Notes under the pieces: generated by a model
The model's input: the letters and a program-made list of their open reading frames with translations, nothing else
The model's database searches: none
Told to the model about the DNA's origin: nothing
NCBI GenBank assembly: GCA_002946415.1
Contig: NJPS01000054.1
Span: 806,001 to 870,000 of the forward strand
Source of the DNA: Rutstroemia sp. NJR-2017a BVV2
Lineage: Eukaryota > Ascomycota > Leotiomycetes > Helotiales > Rutstroemiaceae
DNA: 64,000 nt
Reading direction: 5' to 3'
Position numbers and translations under genes: made by a program
In this document: in pieces, positions 54,282 to 64,000 of the stretch
How positions within the stretch are numbered: the stretch's first letter is position 1
How the letters are laid out: each line of letters opens with the position of its first letter

Positions 54282-54628
54282 TGTTGGACAGGCTTATATT
54301 GCACAGCAGGTTGGTACGTAAAAGAGTGCCTGTAGGCTTAAAGGGATTTAAAAGTAGGGTATACTTGAGCTTGATTCAACTGTTCTAATAAGCTATCTAC
54401 AGTGGGAAGGACTAGCTGTATTTATAGGCCTTTCAGGCCTATTGCCTTAGGCTTCTCAAGCCTATTTGCCACAGGCGTCGTAAGCCTGAACCATAGGCTT
54501 CGTAAGCCTGAACCACAGGCTTCGTAAGCCTGAAGTCATAGGCTTTGTAAGCCTAATCGATCACTACGACGTTCAGTTTAAGGTGGTGGGCATCTGCCCC
54601 ACCTACCCCACTTTTAGTGGTTCCAACA
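54282..54628 (-). mobile_element. Solo LTR with target-site duplication
   Basis: A 347-bp element bounded by TGTTGGA and TCCAACA (perfect terminal inverted heptamers, TG...CA ends) and flanked on both sides by CAAAC (54277-54281 and 54629-54633), a 5-bp target-site duplication. On the minus strand a TATAAATA box is followed by a likely transcribed part, so the element reads leftward. The upstream part holds several AGGCTTNNNAAGCCT palindromes. No gag or pol remains, as expected after LTR-LTR recombination. It ends about 100 bp before the next start codon. Confidence 0.85.
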
Positions 54629-54730
54629 CAAACACTCATATTGCAGACCTGCTTCGAGAAGTAAATAATCGACCTTCAATCCAAAATACTTGTATTTCTT
54701 CTTTCGTTCGCTCAGAGACCACTGACCAGT

Positions 54731-55915
54731 ATGTCCAAATCGCTGCGAGATGATTACCCCAAAGAGTATATACCATCTGAAAGATACTGGCAACGAATGA
54801 AATCCAGGAATGAAAACATGGGAGTACCAGAAGACAGGAAGTATAACAACTATACACGAAATGTCAACGAAGACCAAAGATCATACCCCCAGTTTTGTCC
54901 AGCAGGACCATCCACGTCAGCGTCTTACACCACGACATACCCGCCAGTCATTCCTCTACCCGGCCGACCTATTAGCATGAGATCATCGACTAGTGGACAA
55001 CCTGTCATCGAGAAATATCAAGAAGTTATGGAGAGCTTGGTTACGGCCGACACCTTGGCATGTTTACAAAGCAAAGAGCCACCCTCGTTCTCTGACTCTG
55101 AGATTGAAGACGACAGTCCAAGCCCCTGGAAATCAGCTTCCCAGCCCGAGGACATTTGCCGGACTGATATAAAGGAAACCGACAAACTCAATCGAACAAT
55201 GCTAGCACAAATGCCACCAGGAACGAATTTGATTTCGGGTTATTGGGGCGTACTTACAGAAAGAGATGTGTATCCAGACGGAAAACCTTTTTATTCTATG
55301 TACGATCTGTTGAGAGGTAAAGACACTGTTTCGAAACTGTGGTGGGGAGTTTTTCGAGACTCAGCACACGCTTACACTGCAGCAAAAAAGGCTGTTGCGG
55401 CCGAGGCATGTGCCCGGTTTGACCATGTGGATCTTTACAGAATCATTTACATCACAACGGTTCTCAAAAATACGGTGTACAATGCTGATGAAGCTTTCCT
55501 GTCAAACCTAGCAACGATTTTGACGCTAGCTGGCCGACCGCATGGTTATGAGAGGATTCTACTCCACAGAAGAGCACCACCAGGAGCTTCGAAGCCTGTT
55601 TATACCACTGCTGAACTCAGAGCTTTATTCGATGTGCTTGGTAACAAGCTATGTATAGGTCGAGATAAAGCCTTCATGCGTGTTCTGAAATGGACAACTA
55701 AGAAGCCTAACTCGCCGGCGAGAGTGTTAGCAGGGTTGCCTGATGTTATCCTTGCGATGGGGGACGCTCTCAATGGCTACGAGCTACAGTGGGGATGCCG
55801 TCCATTCAGTTTCATGTATGAGAACGGTCCTCCCGTTATGGGAGGACCCATTGAATTGGGGTCCCCCTTAAAATCATGGTATCGAGAAGATCACTGGCAT
55901 CCTACTGCCATGTGA
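54731..55915 (+). CDS. Unrecognised four-member family, copy 1
   Basis: A single exon of 394 residues. The first 200 residues are polar and Pro/Ser/Tyr-rich, probably disordered. The conserved C-terminal domain (about 200-375) opens with SKLWWGVF and has ARFDHVDLYRIIYITTV at about 229-245. It continues with LAGRPHGYERIL, TTAELRALFDVL, GRDKAFMRVLKW, VLAGLPDVILAM and PFSFMYENG. The same blocks, in the same order, occur in the genes at 56342, 60832 and 62292. I do not know this family and assign no function. There is no signal peptide or membrane helix. A solo LTR lies about 100 bp upstream of the start, inside the expected promoter. Confidence 0.75.
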   Translation: MSKSLRDDYPKEYIPSERYWQRMKSRNENMGVPEDRKYNNYTRNVNEDQRSYPQFCPAGPSTSASYTTTYPPVIPLPGRPISMRSSTSGQPVIEKYQEVMESLVTADTLACLQSKEPPSFSDSEIEDDSPSPWKSASQPEDICRTDIKETDKLNRTMLAQMPPGTNLISGYWGVLTERDVYPDGKPFYSMYDLLRGKDTVSKLWWGVFRDSAHAYTAAKKAVAAEACARFDHVDLYRIIYITTVLKNTVYNADEAFLSNLATILTLAGRPHGYERILLHRRAPPGASKPVYTTAELRALFDVLGNKLCIGRDKAFMRVLKWTTKKPNSPARVLAGLPDVILAMGDALNGYELQWGCRPFSFMYENGPPVMGGPIELGSPLKSWYREDHWHPTAM

Positions 55916-56341
55916 CCTCTGGCTTCTCCCAGATCTCGGTCTTTAAGTTACCTCTAATAATAGACCGCCTAACTTAGCTTTATTATATCTCATCCAGCCA
56001 ATTAAAAGCTCGTCTGCCGAAGGTAATTCTCAGCTCCGGATGAATTCTGCGGCAGCATAATAGTCTCGTTATCAGTAGAATTTGACTCCTCTGCAGAACG
56101 AAACCTTCAATATGACAATATCCCACATATAAATATTTATTTGTCCAAAAAAGTAAATGATATTCTTAACCAACTGTTTATTAATTGCACTGTGAATGTT
56201 TTGAGTTGTTTATACAGTAAACAAGACATCTAAACTATTACAAAGAGCATAGCTGAACCATGAATCTAGTTACTGTCTATATGAATTTGACACTTTGAGC
56301 AGATTATTCCTAGATTGGTAAAGTATTGCTGAATCCTTAAC
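55916..56341. other. Intergenic between family copies 1 and 2
   Basis: AT-rich spacer; no gene seen. Confidence 0.5.
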
Positions 56342-57560
56342 ATGCCGGGCTATTACTATACTAATGATGAGGGGAAGGGGGAGAACAAACCGCTTTCATC
56401 GTACTCAGGTTACACTGCTACCAGAGAGTCTTATCTCCCACCCCAGCCTTCTCAGAGTCAACCTGTATCATCAGCAGGCTGAAGCTGGCTATTCAAACAG
56501 CTATGACATGTCCGGTGCAGGGGCTACCCCCCAAAACTACTCCGTTGCACCAGGGTCTTACCAATCCTACCGCCCTCTCGCAGGCCCCGCGCCTCAAGAA
56601 TCCCCATACTCTGACACCGGAACAGCTGGTTATGGCGGCAGATACCAGGCCCCAGATCAAAATACAACGCCGTCCTATGTTGTGGCAGCAGGCTCAATTG
56701 AAATCCGTCAACCGAGCGAGTCTTCCTACGCATCACCAACCATTCATTCTAACTCCGCATGGACTAGGGTATCTGAACTTGTAAGAGAGATAGACATGAT
56801 GCAGGAATATGTGGTTGATAATTTATCTCAGAGCGGTAATATTTACGGTGATGCCGCCCAACATGGAACAGGCGAAGTACTATTGTACGATCCATATGGA
56901 CCAAATGGTGATCGACAGCCTGTCATTGAGTTATGGAGGAACGTTTGTGATGAGCCAATATATCCTGGAGGCCAACCACTTGGAAGTCCTCTTGAGATAT
57001 GTCATAGGTATGATCATGTCGACTTTTACCGGTTGATTTGTCTTACGGTTGCGCTTCGTGGTACCGTGGAGACCACTGAGGAAAGCGGCCTCTACCACAT
57101 AGCCAAAATACTAAACTACCTTGGGCGTCCGAAAGGGTATATGAGGACACTTCCTATGAGACATCCAAGTGCCACAGGCAGGATTAATCACACCACAGCA
57201 GAAATTCGGGCCCTTTTTAAAGTCTTGTCGGACACAAGATGTAAGACTCGCGACAAGCCTTTTCAACGCGTTCTAGAATGGGCGCGGACATCGCCTAATC
57301 AACCTTATAAAGTGTTGCAAGGCATATACGAGGGTCTGCGATGGTATTCTCAGTATCTCGGGTCTGGAAAAGGGGTTGAGTGGCAACTTCGTTGGCAATG
57401 GTATCCCTATGCCTTTATGTACAGACAAGCGAAGGACGGCGACCCTGACGTCTGGTATCTGGACAATGGACAGGGCCGAGCACTCTTTCTTCGTTCAGGC
57501 CCGCTCCAAGCTACCCGGAGGCTCCATGATCCATCTCAACAACCAGCGAAACGCCATTGA
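56342..57560 (+). CDS. Unrecognised four-member family, copy 2 (N-terminus uncertain)
   Basis: The frame 56364-57560 encodes up to 398 residues and carries the family domain: IELWRNVC, HRYDHVDFYRLICLTV, YLGRPKGYMRTL, TTAEIRALFKVL, TRDKPFQRVLEW and YPYAFMYRQ. The first 40 residues of that frame are unlike the Tyr/Ser/Pro/Gly-rich stretch that follows. An overlapping frame from ATG 56342 (MPGYYYTNDEGKGENKP onward, 46 codons to a stop at 56480) has that composition instead. Either a frameshift separates them, or an intron at 56409-56520 joins them in phase, or translation starts at an internal Met. The conserved domain itself looks intact. Confidence 0.65.
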
Positions 57561-58077
57561 TTGATGAGTGATCGACATTCTGGATCAGGTTCGCATTCAG
57601 CAGACCGTAGAAGAAAGAAACACTAAGGAACCTGTGACTTTGAAGTTCCGTGACTTATACTTTGCTTAGAGCTATCAATGTACTTCTCTTGCCTTCTACT
57701 ACTTTGCGAGATTTTCCCCTACTGAATAATACATCAATTATAAACACAAACAACTAAGTCCTCATGGTTCACTACAAACTAGTCATATAAAAGTATTCAC
57801 GATATTACTGATAAGGAAGTTGAGGTTCAGAGAGTTAATCACCTGAGGGAAGCGGGGAAGCGGGAAAGCAGGGCAGCGGGGTAGTAGGGAAGCGGAGGCC
57901 AATCGGTCAAAAAAGTGAGTTAACATTTCCAAAGAAAGCAAAAGAAAGAAAATAATAATAATAACAATTAATTTATAGTCAATATTACTTTACTTTTAGA
58001 TCCTGACAATAACTTTATATCTTTATTCCAGTCTAATTTAATACTGTTCCATCACAATATATTCTCTAATCTCTGAA
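57561..58077. other. Intergenic with GA-rich repeat
   Basis: Spacer between family copy 2 and the HET gene. At 57848-57897 it has a purine-rich run with GGGAAGCGG-like repeats of about 8 nt, then AT-rich DNA. No gene is seen. Confidence 0.5.
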
Positions 58078-60308
58078 ATGGCCTCCATTTACGAGACTCT
58101 CCGTCTTTCCATCCCCCACAAATCCATTCGCGTCCTAGATATCCCCCAAGAATACGACGATTCAGACGACACGCCAGGCATTCTCCATGGTAACTTACGC
58201 GTCGTCAATCTCATCGATAAGCCAGCATTCACGGCGTTATCATATGTTTGGGGAACATATCGATCGCCCCCGCATACCATAAGCGTCAACAGCAGTTCCG
58301 TACCAATAACGCCCAATTGCTGGCTAGCCTTACGTCGCCTACGACGGAAATTTGCGCCCCTGACTATTTGGGTCGATTCTATATGTATCAATCAAGACGA
58401 TCAGCGGGAGAAGGAGACACAAATTCCTCTGATGGATGATATTTACTCATCAGCTACGTCGGTTTATATTTGGCTTGGGGATGGGAGTCCGGAAGTTGAA
58501 TCGGCGTTGCACTATATTTCTATCGCCGGTTTTCAGCAACATCTGACAAACAATAATGGCATGAAGTACGAAATTCCGCGTCACTGGTGGCCTTCGTGGA
58601 AAATCGGGTTCATATTAGCGACGAAGAATGCAAGAAATTTTGCAACTCGCACGTGGGAAGCTGGTAAGCCGTTCATTCGTTGGTTGTTGAGGTATTTCGG
58701 TTATGTCTAAAGAGGTTCGAGGGGTATGGTTTTCAGTTCATTCGTAAAAGGGCATTTCGAAGGGCAATTTTCTGATTTTCATTTACTCATGTACTAAGTC
58801 CCGGTCATGTAGGTCTGTTGGCAGGTATGACTGCATACTGGAGCGGCGGGAGGACGACTCCCGATTCCTGCATTCATTTTGACAGCTTAGAAGGCTTCTT
58901 TTCTACAAACTGGGCTCGTCGAGTGTGGACACTGCAGGAAATCATCCTCGCCAAGGACCCTATAATCTGCTACGGCAACAAAATAATACCATGGCTGTCT
59001 CTGGTCCATACCATCTCCTACCTGGAGTATGTTGTTGATCAATACAATCGCCTCAACTTTCCAGCATCAAGCTTTCTTGTATAGAAAAGCATGGTACTCT
59101 TGTGGCTACGTATGAATTCCGATCAAGAAACCGACAGGTGGAATCAAGACAGCAGCAGCATCGCTGTACGAAACTTCTTTCCTGAGCATCAAGTATTTTT
59201 TGATGCCTGTACTCAAAAGCATCGCATCATTGCAAACATAGCCCTTGGTGCCAATATTTTGTTTCCATTTTTTGTATTGCACGTACTTCACAAAACACTT
59301 CGGTTCTGGGTGTATGGAGTTGTCGGTCTTGTCTATACTATGTGGGCAATGGCCTTTGTAGTTATTCTATTGCTTGACCCTGTCTACGAGACTAATTACT
59401 ACAGGTCTCATTTTGACAGCCTCCTATCAAGCAGTATTCCCGAAGCTATAATCCACGAGATATGCGCTAGGCACGCCACCGATCCGAGAGACAAATCTTT
59501 CGGGATTCAAGCTATCTCTTCTCGTTTGGGAATTCGACTTTCCCCTGTAGACTATGGAATCACTCAAGAGGATGTTCACAGAGAACTCTTTGTCTCTCTT
59601 CTCACATGGACCAAGTCACTGGGTTTGTTACTCTGCTCTGCCGCCTCGGGTAGCAACTATGAATCCTCTTGGGTACCAGATTTCAGTGAAAATGTCACGG
59701 ATGGATGGTTCCACCCGGCCTATCTATTTCAAAGCGCAATCTATAATGCCACCCCGTCATCTCTACCAATATGGACTGTACGGGGAAAGTACTTAGTCCT
59801 CAAAGGAATATTCATCTCAAGCATACTGAAGCTCTCTCCCCTCTTCAAGGAGATAACCGAAGAGGACATAAGCTCGCGATTCGAAAATGCGCTATTGATG
59901 GAACAATTAGTTATTCTCCGAGAATATTGTCACCGCCATAATCCTTTCTTGACAAAGTTCACAGCCCAGAGCCTCGGTAATCCAAACCACCCACGGCACA
60001 ACCTCGATCTTGAATTGACAGTAATAAACGTGTTTCAGTGGCCGCCTCTGATGAATCCTTTGGCAAAGCATGGCCGGCTACTATTCAAAACATCCATTCC
60101 AGGTAGGATGAGTGCTGGCACTTGTCCAAAGGAAAGTCAGATAGGAGATTTGATTGCGCTAGTGTCAGGAATTTCATTGCCGCTTGTTCTTCGCAAGTGG
60201 GAAGATGGTTATCGGTTTATAGGACTTGCAGAGATTGATGGTATAATGAAGGGGGAACTTTGGAAGGATATAATAGAAGAAGATTTAAGTGAGGTAATAC
60301 TGAGGTAG
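58078..60308 (+). CDS. HET-domain (heterokaryon incompatibility) protein with membrane helices
   Basis: Three exons (58078-58699, 58813-59026, 59138-60308) give 668 residues. The first intron uses GTTATG and the second GTATGT; both fit phase. HET-domain blocks are clear: FTALSYVWGT (about 51-60), IWVDSICINQDD (about 96-107), LMDDIYSSATSVYIWLGDG and, on exon 2, WARRVWTLQEIILAK. Beyond it are two hydrophobic stretches at about 309-331 (IANIALGANILFPFFVLHVL) and 335-358. Then comes the usual C-terminal HET-protein part (DPRDKSFGIQAIS, VDYGITQEDVHRELF, SSWVPDFS). HET proteins can trigger cell death after fusion of unlike strains. Alternative ends for exon 2 exist, so the mid-region is less certain. 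Confidence 0.8.
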
Positions 60309-60831
60309 AAATATTATATACTCAAACTAAACGTGATTTACCAATAAATGACCAACAAGATAATGTCAAATTGTCAATATACCAAGAGGAGATGCCACTT
60401 CCGGCGAAGTGACTATTAGAGCATATGAAAAAATATCCAGAGAAACCCGAGAAGAAATCAAACCAAAAACCGGAACGATGCCACTGGGGTGAGGCCGGGT
60501 GACTGAGCTCCGCCATTCACGCAACATCTCGAAACCTATCCACGACGCCACTATTCAGAAATTCAAACAACCATAAAAAGTAAATGAACAACAACTCAAC
60601 TGTGCGACAATACCATCCACACTACAATACATCATGACGATTCATACCCTACTGAAGCATTGTTCACTTACACTCTTCTTCCAAACAACACAAACACAGC
60701 ATCTACAAGTGAAGACCCGCAACTCTTTCGAAATGAATAAAAAGAAACCCCCAAAAAGCATCCGCCCCCGCACACTCACCATCGTTTACTAACCCCAAAC
60801 CCCAACCCACAGTGCACTCAATCGCCCCAAA
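60309..60831. other. Intergenic between HET gene and family copy 3
   Basis: No supported gene. The right end is the CA-rich leader of family copy 3. Confidence 0.5.
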
Positions 60832-61716
60832 ATGCCTCACGCAGTAACACCTCCCCACTCCGTCTACATTCCCGGACTCTCCCTCGGCACCCAACAAGAC
60901 TTCGACCTCGAACACTCGCTCGAGCTCGAAGCACTCCCCCCACCCCCCACCAAAAAGTTCATCGACCGCGACATCACCCAAAACCTCAACCGACACATGA
61001 TCGTCCCGCTCCCTCCCATCGTGCACCCCGTCCCGCACGACCTCCTCTGGCTCGGGCAATACTGGCCTCCTCCGAGTTTTGAGCGCCCGACACGCTACTA
61101 CCCGCAGCAACTGGTCGACTACCGCAGCGTAGTCGAGGTGCTGTGGGAAGGGGTCTGCGACTACGAGGTGAACCACGAGATCTGGCTTGAAGACGGGCAA
61201 GTGATTCCCGGGAGGATGGTTGAGCGAAACAATGTGGATTTTGACCTCTGCTGTCGTTTCGACCATGTTGATTTCTTCCGCATCGTGTACATCACGATTG
61301 TGTGCGGGGAATCGATATTAAATTTCACAGACCGGGGTATTAACCGGATCACCGCAATCTTGAACACGATCGACCGTCCGGCTGGGTATGGGCCGACGCT
61401 GGATATCCGAGGGCCGACGCCTGGGAAGAAGTCGAATTTTACGGCCGAGGAAATCCGAAGACTGTTCGAGATACTCAATAATAAAAAGTATCATGAACGC
61501 GATGCAGCATTCCAGCGGGTTTTAGAGTGGGAGATAGACGGGATATTGGCGAACCTCATTCTATGGGGCTTGCCAGAAGCTATTTTAAGCTTGCAGGAGG
61601 AGTTTCCCTTCTTAGGACCACTGGTCTGGGAGGAGCTACCATTTGAGTTCATGTATCGGTGGGGCCCTGACGCGCAGGGTATCCCAAGTTGGTATCAAGA
61701 AAATGCCGTACAGTGA
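60832..61716 (+). CDS. Unrecognised four-member family, copy 3
   Basis: A single exon of 294 residues. Unlike copies 1 and 2 it has a short Pro-rich N-terminus (PHSVYIPGLSLG, LPPPPTKKF). The domain has VEVLWEGVC at about 101-109 and CRFDHVDFFRIVYITIV at about 141-157. It continues with IDRPAGYGPTL, TAEEIRRLFEIL, ERDAAFQRVLEW, LWGLPEAILSL and PFEFMYRWG. Its first third is notably more C-rich than the flanks. The family shares alternating charged helices but no catalytic signature that I can name. Function unknown. Confidence 0.78.
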   Translation: MPHAVTPPHSVYIPGLSLGTQQDFDLEHSLELEALPPPPTKKFIDRDITQNLNRHMIVPLPPIVHPVPHDLLWLGQYWPPPSFERPTRYYPQQLVDYRSVVEVLWEGVCDYEVNHEIWLEDGQVIPGRMVERNNVDFDLCCRFDHVDFFRIVYITIVCGESILNFTDRGINRITAILNTIDRPAGYGPTLDIRGPTPGKKSNFTAEEIRRLFEILNNKKYHERDAAFQRVLEWEIDGILANLILWGLPEAILSLQEEFPFLGPLVWEELPFEFMYRWGPDAQGIPSWYQENAVQ

Positions 61717-62291
61717 GTCCGTCCGCTTGATTCTCCCAACATCTCATATCATGTATGCATGAAATATCTCATATTATTTTTTTCCACACATCTAATTTCA
61801 TTTTCCCTCTATGCAAACATAGTGCCACTCAAATACCACACAAATTATAAACCCTCAACAAAAAACACTCGTCGAAAACGATTTGCACCAAAATAACTTC
61901 TTTAACACAACCATACAACCACGAATGAAGCCTCCAATGCTTGCCTACGAGACTTCTTTGAACAATTCTTTGCAACAAGAAGATATCAGCTTTTATATAG
62001 TTCGTAACTAACAAAGAATTACTCACATATCTTATGTATATGTCTTTATGAATCAAAACAAGGTTACTCAACCAAAAACAAATATCTGTAATGATACCAG
62101 CCAGACACTAGTCTCCGAACAACTTTTCCCAGCACGACAACAACACATCAATCGTATTATAACTCCACGAATAAATCCCCACTTCCTCGAGTATCTCCCT
62201 CTCCAACCCGGACCATTGAACACACTTCATCGTGATTTAAACTCGATCAACACTCTTGTTCAAGCAAGTAAAAGTACAAGCAAGTATAAGT
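61717..62291. other. Intergenic between family copies 3 and 4
   Basis: AT-rich spacer. A plus-strand frame at 62048-62353 overlaps copy 4 in another frame and is not supported. Confidence 0.5.
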
Positions 62292-63113
62292 ATGTCACAA
62301 AACAGCCCCAACTCCGGCCCCAGCGCCAGCAATGCCACAGGAGCATCCAATAGAGTTTCCGAACCTCTTTCGCCCGATGAGTTTTTTCCGCCCATACGCG
62401 ATTCTGATCCGAGATGGTGCGAGTTCGAAGGGAGCACTGGTGTCTTGCTGAATACACGTATACCGGCACGACTGCCTGCAGGTATCACTCCAGCCCCTGG
62501 AGAAGAGCTCGACACAACAGAAGAGGATCCCCTACCCGATCTCAGTTACGATCCCTACCAACGCAGCAGAATATACCGAGGCACATACATGCGAGACGTT
62601 GTATCCGACCTATGGGAAGGGGCACTTGAAGTAGATTCGTATCACAGGATTATGAATGGGAAGGTGTGTAGGAAGTTTGACCACATTGAGTTCTATCGCC
62701 TCGTGTACATTACTCTCGTACACCAAAGTTCTGTATTTGCCGAGGATCAAGGTCTATTTTCACGATTTGCTGAAATATTGACACAGGTAGGCCGACCGAC
62801 GGGATATATGCGAACGTTGCTCAGTAGATATTCAGATCGTATTGGCGAATGGAACTATGATGCTGAGGAAATCAGCGATCTCTTTAGAATTCTGAGAAAC
62901 AATAACTTTGTAAATCGTGATGAACCATTCAGACGCCTTATGTTCTGGGTACAAAGAAGGCCCAAGTTGTCTGCGAATGTGCTGAATGGATTACCAGAAG
63001 CCATCTTGGGTATTGAAAATAAGAGCCAGGAGAAGGGAAACGCCCCGTATGAACTAAAATGGGACTGCTATCCACGCAGTTTCATGTATAAGGACGTCAG
63101 TGGGTCGACGTAG
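62292..63113 (+). CDS. Unrecognised four-member family, copy 4
   Basis: The ATG at 62292 gives 273 residues; the frame is open further upstream but has no earlier ATG. The short N-terminus is Ser/Asn/Pro-rich (MSQNSPNSGPSASNATG). The shared domain shows VSDLWEGAL, RKFDHIEFYRLVYITLV at about 127-143, QVGRPTGYMRTLL, DAEEISDLFRIL, NRDEPFRRLMFW, VLNGLPEAILGI and YPRSFMYKD. With copy 3 it forms the compact subgroup (short N-terminus), against the longer copies 1 and 2. Function unknown. Confidence 0.77.
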   Translation: MSQNSPNSGPSASNATGASNRVSEPLSPDEFFPPIRDSDPRWCEFEGSTGVLLNTRIPARLPAGITPAPGEELDTTEEDPLPDLSYDPYQRSRIYRGTYMRDVVSDLWEGALEVDSYHRIMNGKVCRKFDHIEFYRLVYITLVHQSSVFAEDQGLFSRFAEILTQVGRPTGYMRTLLSRYSDRIGEWNYDAEEISDLFRILRNNNFVNRDEPFRRLMFWVQRRPKLSANVLNGLPEAILGIENKSQEKGNAPYELKWDCYPRSFMYKDVSGST

Positions 63114-64000
63114 GATAGACATAGATTACTCGAGATTTATCACCCTTTCATTTCATTCATTCCCCTTCCTGCACAACAGAGTGCCCCCAAAATGCACATG
63201 AAAATTTCGTTCATTCACTCAATTAACCGTCTTGCTCGCTGCTCTTTTTCACTTCATCAATTTCAAAGCCGGGGTGTGACTCTCTCCAAATTTGCATGTT
63301 ATTCTTCCTGGGTCAAACAACTTGCCAACATTAAGCAACCATAACACAACGCTTTCAGAAAACAACAAAAATAACAAAAGTCTCACTCGCAGAATATAAC
63401 TTAGCTAGCATAATAAATCATGGTTTTCAATGAAATTTGGATGATCGCAACGTGTGCTAAAAGCTAAGACTGCGTACATATAGAAGCTCAATCTAGGTGG
63501 ACGACCCGATGTTAAATTGGACTCCTCCGAGGTGATAGAAAGAAACGTAGGGTAGAAAGCGCAATTGACAAGTATACCCAGATAATTTATGCACGCCTCT
63601 ACAGTATTCGAACTGATACTTGAGAACCAAGTGGTTCAGTCAAGTCAAAAAACTTTCTCAACAAGAAGCTTCGAGCTGCACAATTGCAAAGATATAGGAA
63701 TTCGAATACTTTCGAACTTCACCCGCGGAGATCGAACAAGGACATCCCTCTCGTTGCATCTTCGAACTAATGAAACATCAACAACACAGCAGACTCCTGC
63801 CACTTGTGTTATCCATAACTCGTCTCCAAATCCATCACTCTCGCGGCGACCCGGTGTGTCTCACTTCCAGCACTAGCCAGACATTTCACATAGTCCGCAT
63901 GCTGACAGCAATTTGTCCTTCCCTCCTCGAGTGTTCTCCAATTTCTCATAATTCAATCGCTCGCTCTGTTCACCAGCGCTGTGTTATCTCTGCCAACACG
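63114..64000. other. Right-hand flank, no gene seen
   Basis: AT-rich DNA after copy 4. The frame at 63589-63876 has no recognisable features. The CT-rich end may be the promoter of a gene beyond the window. Confidence 0.45.

Noticed and set aside
53695..54628. A complete LTR retrotransposon with two LTRs
   Set aside because: The right LTR has its own target-site duplication on both sides, the spacer is only about 330 bp without gag or pol, and the LTRs differ strongly; two separate events are more likely.
60703..61266. 187-residue minus-strand frame opposite family copy 3
   Set aside because: It is the shadow of the conserved plus-strand copy.

Overview
The window is from a filamentous ascomycete nuclear genome. 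The genes carry short GT-AG introns (about 45-115 nt) with CTAAC/CTAAT-type branch points, and the gene set is typically fungal: Tom7, Irc22/TRAP-alpha, Mediator Med19, Nop4, NACHT-ankyrin and HET proteins. The content (fructan hydrolases, UstYa-like proteins, HET/NLR genes, Ty3-like LTR remnants) would suit a Leotiomycete such as Botrytis or Sclerotinia, but that placement is an inference from gene content. All exon structures were read by hand from splice motifs and phase; no transcript data were available.

Region 1 (0.2-9.6 kb): TOM7 in five tiny exons, a FLX1-like mitochondrial carrier with an overlapping uORF, a class I SAM methyltransferase, a winged-helix O-methyltransferase with five exons, then two divergently transcribed conserved proteins of unknown function sharing a promoter of about 345 bp. 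Region 2 (10.0-15.1 kb): two UstYa/DUF3328-family genes, each with four exons and both HxxHC motifs, followed by a secreted precursor made of 12 near-identical peptide repeats. Together with the upstream methyltransferases this is a candidate fungal RiPP (ribosomal peptide) or Kex2-processed-repeat locus. Region 3 (15.7-26.0 kb): a GH32 unit best read as one protein with an exo-inulinase-like and an endo-inulinase-like domain, and a GMC oxidase fused to an alpha/beta hydrolase whose nucleophile elbow carries Cys.

Region 4 (26-39.4 kb): gene-poor, low-complexity DNA holding a six-exon NACHT-ankyrin NLR (Walker A on a 25-nt exon) and one small low-complexity gene. Region 5 (39.4-51.4 kb): a housekeeping block with IRC22, MED19, NOP4, a coiled-coil protein and an NF-X1/RING membrane protein. 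Region 6 (51.4-64 kb): an accessory block with an orphan gene, a solo LTR with a 5-bp target-site duplication next to an older related LTR, and four members of one unrecognised protein family flanking a HET-domain gene that has two predicted membrane helices.

The strongest leads are the repeat-precursor/UstYa locus, the tandem inulinase, and the four-gene family around the HET gene.
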